A stretch of DNA of 7,200 nt from Leucobacter sp. (GTDB taxonomy: Bacteria; Actinomycetota; Actinomycetes; Actinomycetales; Microbacteriaceae): positions 1-7,200 of the forward strand of contig JAGNOB010000080.1 of assembly GCA_017990305.1 (NCBI GenBank). The letters run 5' to 3'. A program made the position numbers and the translations under genes. Under the pieces are notes generated by a model that did no database searches, had not been told where the DNA came from, and saw only the letters and a program-made list of their open reading frames with translations. Shown one piece after another: positions 1 through 6,187 of the stretch (position 1 is the first letter of the stretch; each line of letters begins with the position of its first letter).

Positions 1-737
1 TTCTTTATCTGCGTGAGGAAGCGCGCGGCGTCAGCCCCGTCTACGAGGCGATGGTCGTAGCTAAGGGAGAGGTACATCATGTCCCGGATATCGATCGTCT
101 CCTCGCCGTCCACTGACCGCACGGCTACGGGCCGCCTGGTGCGTGCGCCTGTTCCGAGGATTGCAACCTGGGGTTGGTTGATGATGGGGGTATCCATGAG
201 GGTGCCGACCGAGCCGTAATTTGTGACTGTGAAGGTGCCACCCGCGAGATCCGCGGCCGTGAGTTTGCCAGCCTGCGATCGTGTTGCGACTTCCGAGATC
301 GACTTGGCGAGGTCTGGGACTCGCAAGGTGCCAGCGTCACGTATGACCGGTACGAGTAGCCCGCGCGGGGTGTCTACGGCGATGCCGATGTGCTCGCCAT
401 CGGGGTACGTAATCGTGCCTGCCTCGAGATCGAGTGTTGCGTTGAGCTTGGGGTGTGCCTGGAGGGCCTCTGTGGTGGCTCGGACGATGAATGGGAGATA
501 GCTCAGGCCAATGCCCTCTCGTGCACGGAACGCCTCCTTTTCGCGGTTGCGAAGAGCCGTGATCGCGCTGAGATCGACCTCAACGGTCGCGGTGAGCTGC
601 GCCGATGTGTCCAAAGACTCGAGCATCCGCTTCGCGATAGTGGCGCGGACGCGTGAGACTTTCTCCTGCGTCCCATAGTGGCCGAGGGCCTGTTCGGCAA
701 TGGCGGGGTCGGGCCCGCCGGAGTGAGTAGCGTTCAC
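1..737 (-). CDS. 2-oxoacid dehydrogenase E2 acyltransferase, catalytic domain only (3' end cut by window)
   Basis: Transfers an acyl group from a lipoyl arm to CoA inside a pyruvate/2-oxoglutarate/branched-chain-type dehydrogenase complex. 245 codons are visible. The catalytic domain begins around residue 27 (KVSRVRATIAKRM). It continues through the conserved FTVTNYGSVG block (168-177) and TPIINQPQVAILGTG (183-197) to the active-site motif YDHRLVDGADAARFL (227-241), with H229 and D233 as the expected catalytic pair. Only a few C-terminal residues should lie beyond position 1. The start is GTG at 737, preceded by GAGGAT with 5-nt spacing. An in-frame TGA lies four codons upstream (747-749), so no N-terminal extension is possible. 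Typical E2 proteins have about 400-600 residues with one or more lipoyl domains and a peripheral-subunit-binding domain; both are absent here. The lipoyl carrier must come from another polypeptide, perhaps an E1 fusion or separate protein encoded further left (inference). Substrate cannot be read from the sequence. Confidence 0.93.
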   Translation of the reverse strand, partial: MNATHSGGPDPAIAEQALGHYGTQEKVSRVRATIAKRMLESLDTSAQLTATVEVDLSAITALRNREKEAFRAREGIGLSYLPFIVRATTEALQAHPKLNATLDLEAGTITYPDGEHIGIAVDTPRGLLVPVIRDAGTLRVPDLAKSISEVATRSQAGKLTAADLAGGTFTVTNYGSVGTLMDTPIINQPQVAILGTGARTRRPVAVRSVDGEETIDIRDMMYLSLSYDHRLVDGADAARFLTQIK

Positions 738-756
738 GGGGTATCCTCATCGATAG

Positions 757-775
757 CTTCTGGTAGAACCAGAAG
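757..775. promoter_or_regulatory. FadR/GntR-type operator in the divergent E2-AEC intergenic region
   Basis: A perfect palindrome, CTTCTGGTAGAACCAGAAG, has 8-bp arms around a 3-bp spacer. It contains TGGTnnnACCA, the core recognised by FadR-subfamily GntR regulators (FadR, PdhR, LldR). It lies 20 bp upstream of the E2 GTG start and 67 bp upstream of the AEC start, so one bound dimer could affect both genes. The 13-bp core recurs in reverse orientation at 1977-1989. Promoter hexamers here are not clear: on the minus strand TTGACC (801-806) with a degenerate AAGATA/GATACT -10 at about 774-781 is possible, but the spacing is long. No regulator gene is in the window. Confidence 0.75.
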
Positions 776-841
776 TATCTTGCCACGAGGATGGGCCGCA
801 GGTCAAAGCGCCCGACGCAACGAAGCTGAAGGAAGGTGCCA

Positions 842-1831
842 GTGTTACACGTGCTGTCGATCATTGCCCCCATGTTTGTGCTGCTGGGTGTCGGCATAGC
901 TGCCGGATTCACGCCGAGGTTTCAGCGAGCCCAGGCCGGCCTCAACGCCTTTGTGTTCTACTTCTCGCTCCCCGCGTTCCTGTTCGTTGCTGTCACGAGC
1001 GCGCCGATCCACGAAGGAGTGCCGCTGGCGTTCGTGACGGTTTCGTTGGGGGTGACGACGGTCGTGTTTGCGCTTGTCCATCTGGCCGGGTCGCTCGTGC
1101 GGCGATATCTGGGGCGGCGTGCGGGGCGCCTGGATCCGGGCCCACTTGCGGTCGCCGCGACCTATGGGAATGTTGGCTACCTGGGTGTGCCGATTGTGTT
1201 GAGCGTGCTCGGTCCGGGGGCGGCTCTCGGTGCGGCGCTGGGGCAGCTGCTGCACAACATGCTGTTCATGGTCGGCTATCCGCTCTGGAGTTCGCTGCGC
1301 GGCGGGGGAGCTCAGCGTTCAGGAGCGCGACGGACGGAGAGCGTCGGCGCCTTGGTGTGGCGCATCGCCAAGGGGTCGGTTGTGCTCAACCCGGTTGTGC
1401 TCGCGGTGATCGCAGGCGTTGCCGTTTCGCTCCTGCGCGTGCGGCTACCCGGGGTGCTGATGGTGAGTGTTGAAATGCTCGGGCAGGCGGCTGTTCCGAC
1501 CGCGATGTTTGCTGTCGGTTTGAGCATCAAGCCGGCGCTCGAGGGGATGCGTTCCGGGAGCGTACCCATTCTGGCGGTGGCATCTGCCGGGGCGGTGAAG
1601 CTCGTTGTGCTTCCCGTCGCCACGCTCGCCGCCGTGGCGCTCTTCGGGGGTGGTCTCGGCGCTCAATGGGTGGGGGCAGCCGTCATTATGGCGGCAATGC
1701 CTGTCTCCTCGACCGCAAGCATCATCGTCTTTGAGTATGACGGTGACGTTCGGCTGGTTGGTGCAACGACGCTCGTCACGAGTGTCTTCGCGGTGGTGAC
1801 GATTCCGGTGGTGCTCGCCCTTTTGGGCTGA
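842..1831 (+). CDS. AEC-family (auxin efflux carrier/malonate transporter type) membrane carrier
   Basis: An integral membrane carrier of the AEC family (Mem_trans domain), whose bacterial members move small carboxylates such as malonate or malate. About 329 residues with roughly ten hydrophobic segments, close to the usual family length (about 310-320). Family signatures seen are NVGYLGVPIVLSVLGPGAA (110-128), LNPVVLAVIAG (182-192), PTAMFAVGLSIKP (219-231) and MPVSSTASIIVFEYDGD (286-302). A charged, probably cytosolic loop at about 151-170 separates the two halves. I choose GTG at 842 over the in-frame GTG at 836 because the Shine-Dalgarno AAGGAAGG (829-836) has a 5-nt spacing to 842 but overlaps 836. 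It diverges from the E2 gene, sharing a 104-bp control region with a FadR-type operator, which suggests it carries a substrate or product of oxoacid metabolism (inference). Direction of transport and substrate are unknown. Confidence 0.88.
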   Translation: MLHVLSIIAPMFVLLGVGIAAGFTPRFQRAQAGLNAFVFYFSLPAFLFVAVTSAPIHEGVPLAFVTVSLGVTTVVFALVHLAGSLVRRYLGRRAGRLDPGPLAVAATYGNVGYLGVPIVLSVLGPGAALGAALGQLLHNMLFMVGYPLWSSLRGGGAQRSGARRTESVGALVWRIAKGSVVLNPVVLAVIAGVAVSLLRVRLPGVLMVSVEMLGQAAVPTAMFAVGLSIKPALEGMRSGSVPILAVASAGAVKLVVLPVATLAAVALFGGGLGAQWVGAAVIMAAMPVSSTASIIVFEYDGDVRLVGATTLVTSVFAVVTIPVVLALLG

Positions 1832-1842
1832 TGCTTCTGGCT

Positions 1843-1875
1843 CCGCCACGCCCGAGCGGGGGAGCGGGTGGGCGG
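1843..1875 (+). terminator. Possible GC-rich terminator hairpin after the AEC gene
   Basis: CCGCCAC (1843-1849) can pair with GTGGGCGG (1868-1875) with one bulged base, and CCCG/CGGG (1851-1854/1857-1860) can pair inside the loop. It starts 12 nt after the AEC stop. There is no following U-run, so intrinsic termination is uncertain. Confidence 0.3.
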
Positions 1876-1918
1876 GCGCGCAAATTCCGTGAGATCCGCG
1901 TCGATGTGCGGCTATCGC

Positions 1919-1933
1919 GCGGTCATGGACCGC
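1919..1933. promoter_or_regulatory. Short inverted repeat upstream of the TRAP promoter
   Basis: GCGGTC-ATG-GACCGC is a perfect 6-bp-arm inverted repeat with a 3-bp spacer. It differs from the TGGTnnnACCA operator, and its centre is about 57 bp upstream of the operator centre. It could be a site for another dimeric regulator or a chance palindrome; nothing else supports a function. Confidence 0.25.
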
Positions 1934-1972
1934 TCATTTGAGGGTGCGGGGGCGTGAAGCTGGGGGCGCAGC

Positions 1973-2001
1973 TTGCCTGGTTCTACCAGAGCGTGCATAA
2001 T
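1973..2001 (+). promoter_or_regulatory. Predicted sigma70-type promoter of the TRAP-SDR-PPC cluster
   Basis: A -35 element TTGCCT (1973-1978, four of six consensus bases) and a -10 element CATAAT (1996-2001, five of six) are separated by exactly 17 bp. Transcription would begin near 2008, leaving a leader of about 120 nt before the DctP start. The FadR-type operator at 1977-1989 overlaps the -35 and spacer, a geometry that fits repression by blocking polymerase. The prediction is by eye only. Confidence 0.55.
1977..1989. promoter_or_regulatory. FadR/GntR-type operator overlapping the TRAP promoter
   Basis: CTGGTTCTACCAG is a palindrome with 5-bp arms and a 3-bp spacer, carrying TGGTnnnACCA. 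It is identical to the reverse complement of the core of the 757-775 operator, including the asymmetric spacer (TCT/AGA), and the match extends one more base (A) to 14 bp. Overlap with the predicted -35/spacer suggests repression relieved by an effector. Sharing it with the E2-AEC intergenic region links both units to one regulator. Confidence 0.75.
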
Positions 2002-2127
2002 AATCCGAGCGGTGCATCTGGCCCTCGGACGCATCTGCCTTGAGTGCGGATACCCCGCACCTTCAAAGCTTGACCTGGGCGGACACAACAATCCAACCAG
2101 CCACCACATCTCAAGGAGGAGATCGAA

Positions 2128-3138
2128 GTGAAGAAGACCTCACTCGTAGCAGCTCTCGCTGTTTCGGCGCTCGCACTGACTGCGTGTTCGAGCAGCGGTT
2201 CACCCGCGGCAGAAGGCGGAGGCGAGAGCTACAGCTGGGACATGACCATCACCGTGTCGGAGGCTTCGGCCTGGTGGGCCGGCGCAGAGAAGTTCGCAGA
2301 ACTCCTCGACGAGAAGTCTGACGGCCGCATCACCCTGAACCTGTTCGCCAACGAGCAGCTCTCGGGCGGTGACCCCGCCGCCGGCGTCGAGATGCTCGCG
2401 AACGGCGACAAGGCGTTCTCGTACAACTCCCCGATTATCTACTCGGGCATCGACCCCCGATTCTCAGCAATTACCGCGCCCTTCCTCTACGCGGACTACG
2501 CAGAGGCCGATGCCGCGATGGCAGACGGCGGCGTTGAGATCTACGAGCAGCTCACCGAAGAGATGGGCATCAAGATGCTCGGCTTCGGTGAGTCTGGCTT
2601 CCGCCAGGTCACCAACAGCAAGCACGAGATCACCGCACCTGCTGACATTAAGGGCCTCAAGCTCCGTGTCGCGGGCTCCGAGCTCTTCCTGAACATCTAC
2701 AAGGAGCTCGGCGCTGACCCCGTCACGATGAACTTCGCCGAGGTGTTCACGTCGCTGCAGAACGGCACGATCGACGGCCAGGAGAACCCGTTCGACGTCA
2801 TCTACTCGAACGGCCTCATGGAGGTGCAGAAGTACCTCTCGGTCTGGAACTACGTTTACGATCCGCTCATCCTCGGCATGAACCAGGATCTGTTCGACAG
2901 CCTGAGTGACGCCGACAAGAAGATCGTCGAAGAAGCCGCAGCCGAGGCCAACACGTACCAGGTGAAGCTCAGCCGCGACCGCGAGGCGGAGCAGCTCGCT
3001 GAGATGAAGGACCAGATGACCGTCACCGAGCTCAGCCCCGAGCAACTTGCTGTCTTCCGCGATGCGATGCAGCCCGTCTACGACGCCTACGCCGACAAGT
3101 GGACCGCTGAGGTCGCTGAGGCAGTTCAGCCGAAGTAG
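2128..3138 (+). CDS. dctP: TRAP transporter solute-binding lipoprotein, DctP family
   Basis: Extracytoplasmic receptor that captures an organic acid and delivers it to the DctQM membrane unit. 336 residues, normal for the family. Residues 1-19 form a lipoprotein signal peptide with lipobox LTAC, and C20 is the predicted lipidated residue, so the protein is tethered to the outer face of the membrane. Family signatures are GFGESGFRQVTN (152-163), APADIKGLKLRV (170-181) and DGQENPF (216-222). R159, R180 and N220 sit at the places where DctP/SiaP-type proteins bind the ligand carboxylate, so a carboxylate ligand is likely; which one cannot be told. The GTG start at 2128 has AGGAGG (2114-2119) with 8-nt spacing. 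It is first in the cluster, behind a FadR-type operator and promoter. A perfect hairpin follows the stop codon and may set its level above the membrane subunits. Confidence 0.95.
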   Translation: MKKTSLVAALAVSALALTACSSSGSPAAEGGGESYSWDMTITVSEASAWWAGAEKFAELLDEKSDGRITLNLFANEQLSGGDPAAGVEMLANGDKAFSYNSPIIYSGIDPRFSAITAPFLYADYAEADAAMADGGVEIYEQLTEEMGIKMLGFGESGFRQVTNSKHEITAPADIKGLKLRVAGSELFLNIYKELGADPVTMNFAEVFTSLQNGTIDGQENPFDVIYSNGLMEVQKYLSVWNYVYDPLILGMNQDLFDSLSDADKKIVEEAAAEANTYQVKLSRDREAEQLAEMKDQMTVTELSPEQLAVFRDAMQPVYDAYADKWTAEVAEAVQPK

Positions 3139-3145
3139 TTCCCAC

Positions 3146-3173
3146 TGTGGGGCGGCGTGCTCGCCGCCCCACA
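3146..3173 (+). terminator. Perfect 12-bp hairpin between the binding protein and DctQ genes
   Basis: TGTGGGGCGGCG (3146-3157) and its exact reverse complement (3162-3173) enclose a 4-nt TGCT loop, starting 8 nt after the DctP stop and ending 16 nt before the DctQ start. No U-run follows. It is best read as an intercistronic stem that protects the upstream mRNA or causes partial termination, giving more binding protein than permease, a common arrangement in binding-protein transporters. Confidence 0.65.
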
Positions 3174-3189
3174 ACGGACTGGATCACTC

Positions 3190-3795
3190 ATGTTTGATCT
3201 CATACTGCGCAGGCTCGAGAACACGATCATCGCGGTCACCTTCCTTTTCATCACGCTGCTGGCCTTTGCCAACGTGATCGCGCGATACGTCTTCCACGCC
3301 TCTTTTTCGTTCACAAGCGAGCTGCTCATTAACCTCGCTGTGCTGCTGACAATGGTTGGCGCCGCCGCTGCAACGCGGCTTGGCACCCACCCCAGCTTCA
3401 GCCTGCTCCGCGACTCCAGTCGCGGGGTCCTCCACAAGATCGTCGTCGCCCTCGTCTGCGTCGGAATGCTCGTGTTCTTCCTCATCCTCCTGTGGCTCGG
3501 ATTCGAGACCGCGATGAAGCAGCTCGAATCGGGCCGCCTCACCCCGGCACTGCAGATGCCGCAGTGGATCTTCACGATGGGCCTGCCATTCGGCGCGCTC
3601 CTCGGCGCGATCCGCACGATTCAGGTCGCGGTCATCGAGCTCCGCGGCGGCGAGGCCTTTAAGGGCGAAGAAGCCGAGGCGCTCGAAGTTGCCGAGGCAG
3701 TTCAAGCCGAGACCCAGGCGCTCGAAGACGCTCAGCGCGAGCGCGAAGCAGCCACCGAAACAGCATCCGGACCAAAGGAGGGCGGACGATCATGA
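3190..3795 (+). CDS. dctQ: TRAP transporter small membrane subunit, DctQ family
   Basis: Small integral membrane subunit that pairs with DctM in secondary, ion-driven uptake of the acid captured by DctP. 201 residues with four hydrophobic segments at about 12-32, 44-62, 83-106 and 125-147. FANVIARYVFHASFSFTSEL (26-45) is the typical DctQ first-helix region. The ATG at 3190 is preferred over an in-frame GTG at 3157, which lies inside the intercistronic hairpin. The Shine-Dalgarno before 3190 is weak (GGAT at 3181-3184), fitting lower expression than DctP. After TM4 there is a tail of about 50 residues (152-201) rich in Glu, Ala and Gln, predicted helical and possibly coiled coil; DctQ proteins often end soon after TM4. 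The stop overlaps the DctM start as ATGA. Confidence 0.92.
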   Translation: MFDLILRRLENTIIAVTFLFITLLAFANVIARYVFHASFSFTSELLINLAVLLTMVGAAAATRLGTHPSFSLLRDSSRGVLHKIVVALVCVGMLVFFLILLWLGFETAMKQLESGRLTPALQMPQWIFTMGLPFGALLGAIRTIQVAVIELRGGEAFKGEEAEALEVAEAVQAETQALEDAQREREAATETASGPKEGGRS

Positions 3796-5273
3796 TCGAA
3801 CTCGTACTGTTCGGCACGTTCCTCGTGTGCCTGTTCATTGGCGTCCCAGTCTCGATGTCGATGGGCCTCTCGGCCTTCGCAACGATTATGTTCACGGGCG
3901 GGCTCAAAGCACTGGCACCGGGCTCGAGCATCCTCTATGCCGGCCTGTCCTCTGAAACGCTGCTGGCGATTCCCTTCTTTATCCTCGCCGGCGTCATCAT
4001 GGAGCTCACCGGCATCTCACGAAGACTCGTCGAATTTGCAGACGCGTGCTTCGGGCACATGAAGAACGGCATCGCCCTCACCGCGATCCTCACCGCGCTC
4101 CTGTTCTCCTCGATCTCAGGCTCCGGCCCCGCAACCGTTGCTGCGATTGGTGGAATCCTGATTCCCGCGCTCGCAAAGCACGGCTACAGCAAGCGCCACG
4201 CGGCCTCGCTCGTTGCGACGTCCGGTGAGCTCGGCATCATCCTCCCGCCGAGCATCGCGTACATCGTCTTCGCTGTTGTCGCTGCCGACTACGCTGGACC
4301 CGGAGTCGACCGCGTCACGATTGGCCGCCTGTTCATGGCGGGCGTCGTTCCCGGCCTCATCCTTGTCGTTGTGCTCTACCTCATCGCGCGGTTCCTGCCG
4401 CGCGACATGGAGATCGCGAAGGCCAACGCAGCCACGCACCTCAGCCAGGCGATGGGTAAGAATCCCCGCTCGCGCACCGCAACCGTGACCGCTACCGGCG
4501 CAGTTGCCCGCACAGCGGACAACACGGGCCTCCTCACGATCGAGGACGTCACCCCCGAAAACGCGAGTTCCGGTGGCGGTATCGGGATGCGCGCAAACCG
4601 CGCGCCCGCCGGTGTGGTCTTCAAGGCGTTCATGCGTGCAGTCCCAGGTTTGCTCGTACCCGTGATCATTCTCGGTGGCATCTACGGCGGCATCTTCACA
4701 CCGACCGAGTCGGCGGCTGTCGCCTCGGTCTATGCCCTCGTCGTCGGCCTGTTCGTCACCCGCGAGCTGAAGTTCGCAGAGGTGTTTAAGATCTTCACCT
4801 CCGCGGGCATCATGTCCGGGCGCATCATGCTCATCATCGCCTCCGCGACCTTGTTCGCATACGTGATCACGCGCAATCAGATCGCCAAGCACGTCGCCGA
4901 CTGGATGCTCAGTCTCACGGACAGCATGGTGCTGCTCGTGCTCATCATCAACCTTGCGTTGCTCATCGCTGGCATGTTCCTCGACGCGATCTCGGCGTTC
5001 TATCTCTTCATCCCGCTGTTTGTTCCCGTGCTCCTTGAGCTCGGAATGAACCTCACCACCATCGGCGTGATGATGACGATGAACCTCGCGATTGGGCTCA
5101 TCACACCCCCAGTCGGCATCGATCTCTTTGTCGCGGCGAGTATCGCGAAGATCCCATTCGGAGAAGCCGTCAAGGGAGTCACGCCGTTCGTCATCTCTGG
5201 TGTCGCGGTGCTCATGCTCGTGACGTTTATCCCGGCGCTCAGCAACTGGCTGCCGGACTTGCTCGGGCTCTAG
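3792..5273 (+). CDS. dctM: TRAP transporter large membrane subunit, DctM family, with extended central loop
   Basis: Large permease subunit that translocates the substrate, driven by a cation gradient (Na+ in characterised members). 493 residues. Signatures include PFFILAGVIMELTGISRRLV (61-80), SSISGSGPATVAAIGGILIP (106-125), GELGIILPPSIAYIVF (145-160), GGIYGGIFTPTESAAVA (295-311), GMFLDAISAFYLFIPLFVPV (394-413) and NLAIGLITPPVGIDLFVAAS (431-450). The family norm is near 425-430 residues; the excess lies at about 203-277, between the two structural halves, in a polar Thr/Ala/Gly/Asn-rich stretch with no obvious domain. The reading frame stays open and flanking motifs are intact, so it is a real loop rather than a frameshift. 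ATG 3792 has AAAGGAGG at 3774-3781 and overlaps the DctQ stop by 4 nt, indicating translational coupling. Confidence 0.94.
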   Translation: MIELVLFGTFLVCLFIGVPVSMSMGLSAFATIMFTGGLKALAPGSSILYAGLSSETLLAIPFFILAGVIMELTGISRRLVEFADACFGHMKNGIALTAILTALLFSSISGSGPATVAAIGGILIPALAKHGYSKRHAASLVATSGELGIILPPSIAYIVFAVVAADYAGPGVDRVTIGRLFMAGVVPGLILVVVLYLIARFLPRDMEIAKANAATHLSQAMGKNPRSRTATVTATGAVARTADNTGLLTIEDVTPENASSGGGIGMRANRAPAGVVFKAFMRAVPGLLVPVIILGGIYGGIFTPTESAAVASVYALVVGLFVTRELKFAEVFKIFTSAGIMSGRIMLIIASATLFAYVITRNQIAKHVADWMLSLTDSMVLLVLIINLALLIAGMFLDAISAFYLFIPLFVPVLLELGMNLTTIGVMMTMNLAIGLITPPVGIDLFVAASIAKIPFGEAVKGVTPFVISGVAVLMLVTFIPALSNWLPDLLGL

Positions 5274-5295
5274 CCCAACGAAGGAACAACGAACC

Positions 5296-6063
5296 ATGTC
5301 ACAGGAATTTGCAGGCAAGGTCAGCGTCGTCACCGGCGCCGCTGGCGGCATCGGCGCAGCGATCGCTGTCGAGCTCGCGGCTCGCGGCTCCGACGTGCTC
5401 ATCGTCGATGTCACGGACGGCGCTGGGACGGTCGCAGCGATCGCCGAGCGCACGGGTGGCGCAGTGAGGGCCCGCAGCGAGATCGTCGATATTCGGGATC
5501 GCGCGGCTGTGCGTTCGTGCCTCGACACTCTCGTCGCCGACTGGGGCTCGCTCGACGTGCTCGTGAACAACGCCGGCACCGCGGGCAGGCTGAGCCTCGA
5601 GGAAATGACTGACGAGATCTGGGATCGTGACCTTGAGACGAACCTCAAGGGCACCTTCCTCATGACGCAGTGTGCGGTCTACCCGCATATGCGCGACGCC
5701 GGATCCGGCGCGATCGTCAACGTGAGCTCGATCTCGGGCATCATCGGCGGCGCGAACTCGGGTGGCGGGGGAGCTGCTCGCACAGGACCCGCGTATGCGG
5801 CCTCGAAGGGCGGCGTCATCGCCTTCACCAGGTGGGTCGCCAAGGAGGTCGGGCCGCTCGGCGTGACCTGCAACACTGTCGCACCAGGCCCGGTGGCGAC
5901 GCCGATGACGCAGGGGGTTCCGTACCCTGTCGACGCACAGCCGATCCAGCGGATCGGCCAGCCGGAGGACATCGCCGAGGCCGTCGCGTTCCTCGCGTCT
6001 CCAGGCGCGAGCTTCATCACCGGCGAGACCCTGAAGGTCTGCGGAGGCACAGCTATCGGATAG
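5296..6063 (+). CDS. Short-chain dehydrogenase/reductase (classical SDR, FabG-like)
   Basis: Cytosolic NAD(P)-dependent oxidoreductase acting on a hydroxyl/keto pair. 255 residues, normal for a classical SDR. Seen: the TGAAGGIG nucleotide-binding loop (13-20); D38 at the end of strand beta2 (VLIVD), which favours NAD(H) over NADP(H); NNAG (91-94); N116; S145 in NVSSISG; and Y167 and K171 in YAASK. The tetrad N-S-Y-K is complete, so the enzyme should be active. Between S145 and Y167 is a glycine-rich stretch (151-159) at the edge of the active site, and the usual C-terminal VDGG is VCGG (C249). ATG 5296 follows AAGGA (5281-5285), 22 nt after the DctM stop, so it is cotranscribed with the TRAP genes. 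Its likely substrate is the imported hydroxy- or oxo-compound (inference). Annotation as a fatty-acid FabG would be a guess from similarity only. Confidence 0.92.
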   Translation: MSQEFAGKVSVVTGAAGGIGAAIAVELAARGSDVLIVDVTDGAGTVAAIAERTGGAVRARSEIVDIRDRAAVRSCLDTLVADWGSLDVLVNNAGTAGRLSLEEMTDEIWDRDLETNLKGTFLMTQCAVYPHMRDAGSGAIVNVSSISGIIGGANSGGGGAARTGPAYAASKGGVIAFTRWVAKEVGPLGVTCNTVAPGPVATPMTQGVPYPVDAQPIQRIGQPEDIAEAVAFLASPGASFITGETLKVCGGTAIG

Positions 6064-6084
6064 CTCCTGCTGACTCGCCTCACC

Positions 6085-6117
6085 GGCGGCGCGTTCCCCA
6101 TCCTGGAGCGCGCCGCC
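6085..6117 (+). terminator. Hairpin in the SDR-PPC intergenic gap
   Basis: GGCGGCGCG (6085-6093) pairs perfectly with CGCGCCGCC (6109-6117); the stem continues inward with UUCC/GGAG (one G-U), giving about 13 pairs around a 7-nt loop. C-rich sequence rather than a U-run follows. It lies in a 124-nt gap that also has a 5-bp stem CGTGG/CCACG (6141-6145/6150-6154). Probably an intercistronic stabiliser or attenuating stem; a separate promoter for the next gene is not evident. Confidence 0.45.
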
Positions 6118-6187
6118 CCCGCCCCACACCAGGGGCACGACGTGGAATCCCACGCTCCCCACGGTCACAAGCTGGAAGGAGGACACA

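Larger units (their letters stand above)
1937..2067. repeat. 15-bp inverted repeat bracketing the TRAP promoter and operator
   Basis: The left arm TTTGAGGGTGCGGGG (1937-1951) matches the reverse complement of the right arm (2053-2067) at 14 of 15 positions. The arms flank 101 bp that hold the predicted -35, operator and -10, and the pair is centred at about 2002, next to the -10. The right arm overlaps a separate 6-bp hairpin, GTGCGG/CCGCAC (2044-2049/2055-2060), in the predicted 5' leader. Possible meanings are paired sites for a second regulator with looping, or an invertible promoter segment; neither is shown by the sequence alone. Confidence 0.5.

Noticed and set aside
580..912. Minus-strand frame upstream of and overlapping the E2 start, considered as a lost lipoyl domain
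   Set aside because: Its translation has no lipoyl motif or hydrophobic beta pattern, and it overlaps the E2 frame with an unrelated reading frame; the E2 has its own well-spaced Shine-Dalgarno.
2070..2098. Second promoter with TTGACC (2070-2075) close to the binding-protein gene
   Set aside because: No acceptable -10 hexamer at 16-18 bp spacing.
1912..2109. 65-residue minus-strand frame in the TRAP control region
   Set aside because: No Shine-Dalgarno or motif, and it covers the predicted promoter and operator; the apparent internal similarity comes from the inverted repeat.
2464..3174. 236-residue minus-strand open frame opposite the binding-protein gene
   Set aside because: Repetitive Leu/Val/Asp/Glu-rich antisense pattern, while the plus strand encodes an unambiguous DctP.
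3157..3189. Upstream GTG start for DctQ
   Set aside because: It lies within the perfect intercistronic hairpin and would add an atypical N-terminal extension; the ATG at 3190 gives the normal DctQ N-terminus.
4116..5663. 515-residue minus-strand open frame opposite DctM and the SDR
   Set aside because: Extremely charged, Arg/Asp/His-rich composition without any motif, typical of the antisense of GC-rich genes; the plus strand carries clear DctM and SDR signatures.
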